The translations under genes and the position numbers were made by a program. Shown here piece after piece: positions 57,511 to 64,000 of a stretch of DNA of 64,000 bases. Source of the stretch: Gigaspora rosea (taxonomy: Eukaryota > Glomeromycota > Glomeromycetes > Diversisporales > Gigasporaceae); assembly GCA_003550325.1 (NCBI GenBank), contig QKWP01000830.1, forward strand, positions 60,808-124,807. Direction: 5' to 3'. Each line of letters opens with the position of its first letter. Position 1 is the first letter of the stretch. The notes beneath the pieces are model-generated. The model saw only the letters and a program-made list of their open reading frames with translations. It was not told the DNA's origin and ran no database searches.

Positions 57511-58528
57511 TTTCATATAAAATAACAATTTTCGCATTACTATTAAACTTGTATAACATTAGAGTTGGCCCCATAGTTTTACTAACCCCTAGGTACTACT
57601 AGATATGCTTGATGCAAGGTTAATAATAGTCTGGATAACTAGTAAGAATTTTTGGGCAATAAATAAGAGAAGAAAATAGAAATAGCATTATACAGAAAAT
57701 GCAAAAAAACAGTACAGGAAGCCCCTTCTGCTTCTCAAATTAGACTAAAAGAGTGGTCTTGTGAATGAAAACCATATCTTATAGCATAAAAAAGACTAAA
57801 AGAGAAAATTCCAAATAATAGAGAAGAATGGCCATGAGACCCTAAAGATATTAAAATTATAGGAACCAGAACAGCAAACTTGATGACAGCAAAGGCCACA
57901 GAGTATTTAAGAAAAATATCCATATCATATACTCTAACACAAGCTAACTTTTTTAGTAAGACTACAGTAATAGAAAGAAAAACTGGGCATGATCAGTAAT
58001 AAAATGGGCCCAAATAACAAAAAGGACATCTTTTGGTGAATGTTACATAAAGCACTTCCCATGGGTACAAGACCAGTACATGTGAACCCAACAGCCTCAT
58101 GTGACAATCCATGGTGCCCAAATAAATCACAGACAATAGAACATTTTGCAATAGAATGCCGGCTCAGCAGTAAAGTGTGGGAACTTGCATATAACATGTT
58201 TGATCTTTCACAAAGCACAACTCCTCCAGCTATGATAGAAGAAGTAGTCACAGCATCCAATGCTAAATCCATCCAGCCTCTCACAATGGCCATATGGCTC
58301 CACATCATGGTAATATATGAAATCTGGGTCTGGTTCACAAACAAGAAATGGGGAAACAGTACAATGTCAGAACCAGCAATACAGTATATATGGAAAATCA
58401 AAATCAAAAAATGTAAATAGTGTAAATAGTTTAGACAATTAAATTTGTATAAATAACAGTGTGTTCATAAGTTAGTATAATAAATTGCGTCATTCGACGT
58501 CTATATCTTGGGTTAAAAAAAAAAACTT
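57511..58528 (+). pseudogene. LINE C-terminal region with zinc-binding domain and 3' tail
   Basis: Frames read LLDMLDARLIIVWITSKNFWAI, then REEWP-stop-DPKDIKIIGTR and DIFW-stop. The open block 58040-58420 opens MLHKALPMGTRPVHVNPTAS. C-x4-C, T-x-E-H and C residues in CDNPWC, TIEHFAIEC form the zf-RVT zinc-binding domain found C-terminal to LINE RTs. The 3' end carries TTGCGTCATTCGACGTC, ATCTTGGGTT and an A11 tail at about 58517-58528. This tail is shared with the SINEs at 4931 and 27837. Confidence 0.85.
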
Positions 58529-58763
58529 GTCAGATCGATTTCTCTAAAGGATCAGACCTTATATTACTAATTATTGCGTCATTGATTACATGAATTAGAA
58601 CTTTACAGATCAAGCAAAATCCAGTCACGCCACTGATTGGATCAACGATACACGAACCAATCCCAACTACCCCATGGGAAAAACAGGCACGTGACTAAAA
58701 ATTTTATTGTTATCCATTTAAATTGACAGGCATCAATGAATGATGCACCACAATTATGTTCGA
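58529..58763. other. short intergenic stretch
   Basis: It contains TTGCGTCATTGATTACA near 58574, faintly like the LINE tail. No gene. Confidence 0.35.
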
Positions 58764-60085
58764 CATCATTTCACAATTTTGGTCGATTTTGAATTGACCT
58801 GTCATTCTTAAATTTTCACCGATTTAGAAATAACTTGGGTCGATTTCTAATGCAGCACTACGAAACTTAAGCGCTGGGGTGTTGCCAATCATTGGGCGTG
58901 ACAAGTAAGCATCTGATAATTTATTTATATAAATATATTTAGTCAGTGCTTTTTTGTCACAATTATTGGTCATACCCCAGCGGCAAATGGAAGGGAGTCG
59001 TCACTTTATCCCAAAATTTAATAAACTTAGAGTTCAGAATTACTTATTAATTTATTATACTACAAATGAATTACGTAATCATATAAATTTATGTTAAAAA
59101 AATAAGTCATTGAGTGTTTAATTTTTCATTATTAATTATTATTACAAATGTATTACGTAGTCATATTAATTTATGTTAAAAAAAATAAAGTTATTGAATG
59201 TTTAACTTCATTATTAATTTTTAAAAATGGAATGATACAACTTTCTGGTGCGTGAAACCTTTGATCGATTATTAGAAACCTTTACTTGTCAAAGGAAAAC
59301 AAACGTAGTTTAATAGATTGAATAAATATAATCAGTGTTTTTAACTGTACTTAAAAATACAAACGATTACAAAACCCAAATTTTAAATATTAGGTGACTC
59401 ATAACTTTAAAACCTTAATGTTGGTAAGAACTTCATATAATTAAGCAAACTGAAAATAACCTGTGAACGCAAGTTGCCCTATTGAAAATTTTTATGAGAT
59501 AATTTGTGCTGACACCAAGCAACGGAACATGCTAGTCAAGACAGAACCTGGCAAAAGATTCTTTTTTTGGTTTTTTTTTTTTATTTTATTTTATTTTTTT
59601 TTTATAATATAAAAAGGTTCATATGCGGTATTGTTTTATTCCACAAAGATTTCTGCTGAAAAATTAACTTGTTACGTACACGACGTGTTCTATGTGGTAA
59701 ATGTAAAAATCTACGAGATTCTTTTTTAGACTTAATTTTTTAGTTATACGAATTTTTATATGCTTTTATTGATTTATTTTTTTTTATTGGTATAGATTTT
59801 TTTTTTTGAATTGCAAAGCATTTCGTTTTTTAATATAGCATAATTTACGCAAACATTACATTTTTTTAATTTTATATGTAAAAATTTATGTAAATTTTTT
59901 ATAGTTTATAAATTTATGCAAAAGAATGTTTACAATCTAATTAATATAATTAATATTTTTATCTCTCACATAAAAGCTGGTCTAATAAATTTACATTTTC
60001 ACCGATTGAGAAATAATTTATACGTCTTTTCAAAATTTAAAAATAACTTAGGTCAATTTGGAATCGACCTAAATTGTGAAATGAC
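58764..60085. mobile_element. ~1.3-kb TIR element
   Basis: The left end CATTTCACAATTTTGGTCGA, then TTTTGAATTGACCT, matches the inverted right end CATTTCACAATTTAGGTCGA, then TTCCAAATTGACCT. Each is followed by AAATTTTCACCG or its inverted diverged form. The interior is AT-rich with long T runs near 59570. A 71-codon frame at its right end is spurious. Confidence 0.65.
58871..58982. mobile_element. 112-bp MITE with GCTGGGGTRTKRCCAAT ends
   Basis: GCGCTGGGGTGTTGCCAATC and, inverted, GCCGCTGGGGTATGACCAAT are the ends, followed by TTGGGCGTGACAA and its partner TTGTCACAATTATTGG. A weaker relative is near 62634-62745. Confidence 0.75.
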
Positions 60086-60566
60086 GCAGAACAATAATAA
60101 TCATATTACTGATAATAACAGAGTTGTTTAAGCTATTCAAGAATATATCGCCAATTACATTACCACATCTGTAACTTATTGTATCTTTTGTTTCAACGGC
60201 ATATCTTATGATTGGCGATAGCAAAATTAGAACAGTTCAAATATATTTTTGATTGATGAAAAAGATTTAAAAAAAAAATTAATATACTATATTCATGCCA
60301 TTTTTACAGCGAAATTTAAAAATTGATTTCGAATGATACAAAAAGGTCAACACATTATTTCTTCTATTTTTAAACAGTTAATAATAGTTGTAATAACAAA
60401 ATTAAAGGATGATTACATTAAATGATCTCTAAAACGTTTTTTGATATGCACGTATATAATTAAAATAAGAAATAAATTACTTTTAATATATAATCGACGA
60501 AAATGTGATATGTATTTAAAAAAAAGGAGAGAATTTTAATATTTTGGATTAAAATTGAAACTGAAC
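60086..60566. other. 3' flank of the membrane protein gene
   Basis: AT-rich, no gene recognised. Confidence 0.45.
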
Positions 60567-61282
60567 CTATATTTCATCTCTCATACTTCCAGGTGTTGGA
60601 ATTGGTTTCATTTTCTTTCTATGATCAGCATTTCCAGGTGTTGGAATTGGTCGTAACTTATTTTTCTTGTAGAAAAAAATTCCAAAGAAAATTAAAGAAC
60701 TGGCTAAAATTATTCCACCTATACCACTACCAATTCCAATAAACAAATATTTTTGAGGAGGCGTCTGATCTTCTGATGATGTTGTTGTTGGAGTTTTGTA
60801 TTTTGTTGATGTAGGTCTATCCGTTGAAGGAATATGATTGAAGTTTGTCATAATAATAGGTTGGGGTGAAGTTGAACCGGTTTTCACGCTAGTAGGTTTG
60901 GGTGGATTTTGAATTTGGCTGGTAGTAGGTTTGAGTGAAATTGGACTGGAGCTTGCTGAAACAACAGATTTGGGACACTTTAAAGCCCCACACTGGTCGC
61001 AATTGACATTATAACCATACTGACAAGTATCACCTGTAGGACTACATTCATAGACTTGTGTATTGTCGCAGCCTGAATAAATCCAAAGTTTGAAGGTGAC
61101 AAAAAGTTACGCACTGCAATACAAATTAAAATCCATTATTTACCAATATCACCACCACAATATGTCCCTTGAGTCAAACCAGTAGGGCACTTGCAGATTG
61201 TATTATAGGTACAGTTTTCTGCTGCTGAGACTACAGAAATAAAGGCCAATAACAAAATAATGTAATAAAGTCTTTGCATCAT
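60567..61282 (-). CDS. secreted cysteine-rich single-pass membrane protein, two exons
   Basis: Exon 1 is 61282-61144 and exon 2 is 61072-60567, with a 71-bp GT-AG intron in phase 1; the product is 214 residues. I start at the first of two adjacent ATGs (MMQRLYYIILLLAFISVVSA), which gives a signal peptide cleaved before AENC; an upstream in-frame ATG at 61318 is possible. The ectodomain has ten cysteines in about 65 residues (CTYNTICKCPTG, YCGGDIGCD, YECSPTGDTCQYG, NCDQCGALKC). A Ser/Thr/Pro-rich stalk follows, then a membrane segment (LFIGIGSGIGGIILASSLIF) and a short basic tail with two copies of (R/K)PIPTPG. The layout suggests a wall-anchored or surface receptor-like protein; no enzyme domain is seen. 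Intact, so probably functional. Family known to me only as recurrent in glomeromycete genomes. Confidence 0.85.
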
Positions 61283-61322
61283 TTTTTGGAAAGGCAAAAT
61301 AAGAGATATGAAAAGCAAATAG

Positions 61323-61385
61323 ATATAGCTATGCCAACCAGTTCTAATAAATAAATATTTTTGATGAGAGGTCGGATCTTCCGCA
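61323..61385 (-). pseudogene. remnant of a tandem paralogue of the membrane protein
   Basis: The minus-strand translation EDPTSHQKYLFIRTGWHS matches EDQTPPQKYLFIGIGSG of the neighbouring gene, and the DNA also aligns (CTAATAAATAAATATTTTTG against CCAATAAACAAATATTTTTG). It lies upstream of the intact gene and has lost everything else. Confidence 0.7.
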
Positions 61386-61921
61386 CATAATTATACAGAT
61401 TTTTGCATTTAATCTGGCCAGCATTACCGATATTATTTGGTAGCTCTATTCAAGTTAATTTGATTTAAGACAATCATCAAAAATTATTTTGGGTCATCAA
61501 TAAACTATGCCTCAAAATTGGCAAACTCTGCTAAATCACAAAATCATCAGGCCAATAGAATTAAACTGTTTAACTGAATATTTCGCAGATTTGGCGAATT
61601 CGGTAAAATGCACCGAAAATTTGCAGAATTTGTGCAATTTTATAATTCTGGACAGCTAATTGAAATTATCGTCATTAATTGAACTTCAATTAATTTTATG
61701 TTAATTTTAATTGAATTTATTTATTATGTATGACAAAAATTAATTGCAATTAATTTTTTTGGTAGGCCCGCATTTCACCGACTATACGTTTCACTAACCT
61801 CTAATCGCTATTTAAAAATATGATAATCAGCTAAATCTCGTGACTCTGCGGGTAAACGACATTTTTTGTCACATTATACTGTTATATTAAAATTAATTAT
61901 AATTATAAAATTTTTACTATG

Positions 61922-61922
<1 letters not shown>
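61386..61922. other. AT-rich intergenic stretch
   Basis: Contains short TTAATTGCAATTAATT-type palindromes near 61735-61760. No gene. Confidence 0.45.
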
Positions 61923-61983
<61 letters not shown>

Positions 61984-62160
61984 AAAAAAAATTAAAAAAA
62001 AAAATTTAAAAAAAAAATTAAAAATAAAGACCTTAAAAAGCAAAAAATAAAAAAATGAATTAAAAAAAAAAACTTAAAAAAGCAAAAAATAAAAACAATG
62101 AATTAAAAAAAATTAAAAAAATAATGAATTTAAAGGCGAAAAAAAACAAATATTAATGTA
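61923..62160. repeat. poly-A tract and A-rich low complexity
   Basis: A nearly pure A run of more than 50 bases (about 61923-61978), then repeating AATTAAAAAAAA and GCAAAAAATAAAAA units. Confidence 0.9.
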
Positions 62161-62633
62161 TATTCGTAATGCAAAATGCATCTATTTTCTTAAATATAAT
62201 AAATAACTAGCACATAATCATTGGTGGCTTCGCCGCCAGTCCTAACTATTAATAATAAATGTAGTGAAGTCAACTAAATTTATTAACTTGGCAAAGCAGG
62301 TATTTAAAAATTGGCCCTGCTTACTACGTCTAGTTGTACAAACATGTGTATAAAATTGGATTACGAATTTTTTTAGCATCCTCTCTTGAATATTTAGTAC
62401 ATTTTATTAATTAAATCGGGTGGTTTTTTTTTTTTTAAAAAAAAAAAAGCTGTCTTTATCAGCTAACATTAAATCGGCTACATTCAACAATTTTACTTGC
62501 TGCTAATTGATAATGCTTAATTAATTTAAAACCAAGTTTGAATAGAACTATAGAGTGCAGAAGTTTATAGGGTCTTGCAATTGGAAACGTTTAACTAACT
62601 ACATGAAAATCTTTTTTAGCGCTAGGCGAATTA

Positions 62634-62745
62634 TTGGGGCGTTGCTTATAAATTGATAGTACAGTTCTAATAATAAATTTCTACTATTGAAATTTACTAT
62701 TATGTTTGTAAATCATTGATGAGTAATACCCCAGCGAATTATATT
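62634..62745. repeat. possible MITE related to 58871-58982
   Basis: ATTATTGGGGCGTTGCTTAT at the left and AGTAATACCCCAGCGAATTA at the right resemble inverted versions of each other and of the 58871 element. Confidence 0.4.
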
Positions 62746-62929
62746 GATTATAGACCAAGCTTATCAGTAGCTTATCGTTTCTCTTGGCCGATTTAAACTC
62801 TATAACGTTTATGATTTATAGGCTATATTATACAAGATTAGACGCGGCACCACCGGTTCCCTTGCGTTCCTTTTATTGATGAATGCTGTTGTGTTTGTGT
62901 GTATTTGAATTACCGTAATTTCTGCCATT

Positions 62930-63860
62930 AGTTATTGTAAAAATTCTCGTTGTGTGCAGTCAAGGTTGAATTTGTTTTCATCGGAATTAACACGAATTAT
63001 AGTATGAATTACTGTAAATAATTCTGTTACAAAACTTGCTATACTGTTACAGATCTTATTATCGCTCTTTTCTATTTAGTTTGATTGATCAGCTAGTGGT
63101 TTTTTGGTGTCCCACGATTACAATATATGTAATCACTTAAATTTGTCATATTTTGCGGAACGCATTTAATTAATTTAATAAAAATAACAAAAATATGGTG
63201 AAAAGAATTCTAAAATATGACGATTTTAGGCAATTGCTTATATTGTAATCGTGGGACTCAGGGAGCTCGCAAAAAATCATATAATGATCAAGTCCAATTA
63301 AATCGAAAAGAGCGATAATGCAGTACAAAGTTGTGTAGCATAATGATTTTCATCACGAGTTACGGTAAAACGTTCTTTTTGCTATTCCGGTGACCGCACT
63401 ATTGCACTATGTGGTTAAGGTTTCGTATGTTCGCATTAGAATTTTACTATGACGTATATAAGAAATTCTGCAACAATATTTACCCGCTATTCTGCGAGCA
63501 TAGTGTGCATCAGAATTGTCAAGTTTGAGTTAGTTTGCATTGAAGTTATTATTTCTTTCGCAAAGCGGTAAAGCCTATATGTCATTTAGGTGACCACAAT
63601 ATGTGGTTAAGGTTGAGTTAGTTTGCATTGAAATTATCGTATTAGAATTATTATGATCTTTGCCATGAGTTACTGTAAAATTCTGTTATAAAAACTCGCT
63701 ATTTTGGTAACACAGTATTGGTTAAAGTTTAGGTAGCTTTCATTGGAATTTTTTTGATTGAGTTAGTTTGCATTAGAATTATCACAATTTCTATGCCGCG
63801 AGTTGCTGTAATCATTTTATTACAGAACTTACTCACTATTCTCATTATTCTCTCTATTCT
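62930..63860 (+). repeat. degenerate tandem repeat block (copy 3)
   Basis: GGTTAAGGTTGAGTTAGTTT, GCATTGAAATTATC, GAGTTACTGTAAAATTCTG and AAAACTCGCTATT recur in diverged form roughly every 100-160 bp. Inverted relatives are at 19680-19900 and 21230-21540. A short frame at 63754 is within the repeats and not a gene. Confidence 0.6.
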
Positions 63861-64000
63861 GATAATAATAAAGTGTGAGCTATCTTATATTGGTATTACT
63901 TGTTACAAACCTATTCGACGTATAATACACAGTTGAGTCAAATCCTCCTTTACTGATATACAGTATTTAACATCTGATAATCCTATCAAATGGAATCCGT

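Noticed and set aside
57735-58407. Minus-strand frames of 62 and 157 codons
   Set aside because: Antisense to the LINE zinc-binding region, whose plus-strand frame shows the conserved Cys/His pattern.

Overview
The window is strongly AT-rich eukaryotic DNA, almost certainly from an arbuscular mycorrhizal fungus (Glomeromycotina, Rhizophagus/Gigaspora-like). The gene families point there: a BTB-BACK protein with RNI-type leucine-rich repeats, BTB-TLDc and Sel1-repeat fragments, a secreted kelch protein with a C-terminal membrane anchor, and a cysteine-rich single-pass membrane protein. Introns are short and GT-AG. I see no bacterial genes, rRNA, CRISPR array or free-standing tRNA gene; the tRNA-like sequences are heads of SINEs. 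Genus and family assignments rest on recognising sequence patterns, not on searches.

Layout. 0-14 kb: transposon graveyard with a TIR element holding a tRNA-headed retroelement, an LRR relic, an 870-bp SINE with target-site duplications, a decayed Ty3/Gypsy pol, a ~970-bp palindrome and several MITEs. 15-17 kb: BTB-BACK-LRR gene on the minus strand, damaged by an internal deletion and frameshift. 17-22 kb: MITEs and degenerate tandem repeats. 22.4-25.6 kb: an element bounded by two LTRs that carries host-like Sel1 and BTB-TLDc fragments and no recognisable pol. 26-32 kb: A-rich satellite, a hAT-type element with a SINE inside it, and two CACGTG-rich TIR elements carrying nested MITEs. 32.2-33.8 kb: five-exon kelch gene (minus strand). 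34.9-39.8 kb: MULE DNA transposon with DDE and SWIM remains, split by a 1.2-kb hAT-type insertion. 40-49 kb: more hAT and MITE insertions, an interstitial telomere repeat and a decayed multi-exon gene. 49.1-58.5 kb: one LINE cut into pieces by at least four later insertions (hAT type, 2.6-kb palindrome, TIR element, Helitron). 60.5-61.3 kb: two-exon cysteine-rich membrane protein gene (minus strand). 61.9-64 kb: poly-A tract and degenerate tandem repeats.

The best evidence for a system here is transposon ecology. SINEs share the 3' tail motif GCGTCATTCGACGTC plus poly-A with the LINE at 58.5 kb, which suggests that the LINE machinery mobilised them. Target-site duplications and restored reading frames let many insertions be placed in relative order. 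Only two or three genes look potentially functional: kelch (one frameshift), the cysteine-rich membrane protein (intact), and the LRR gene (a long open C-terminal frame).
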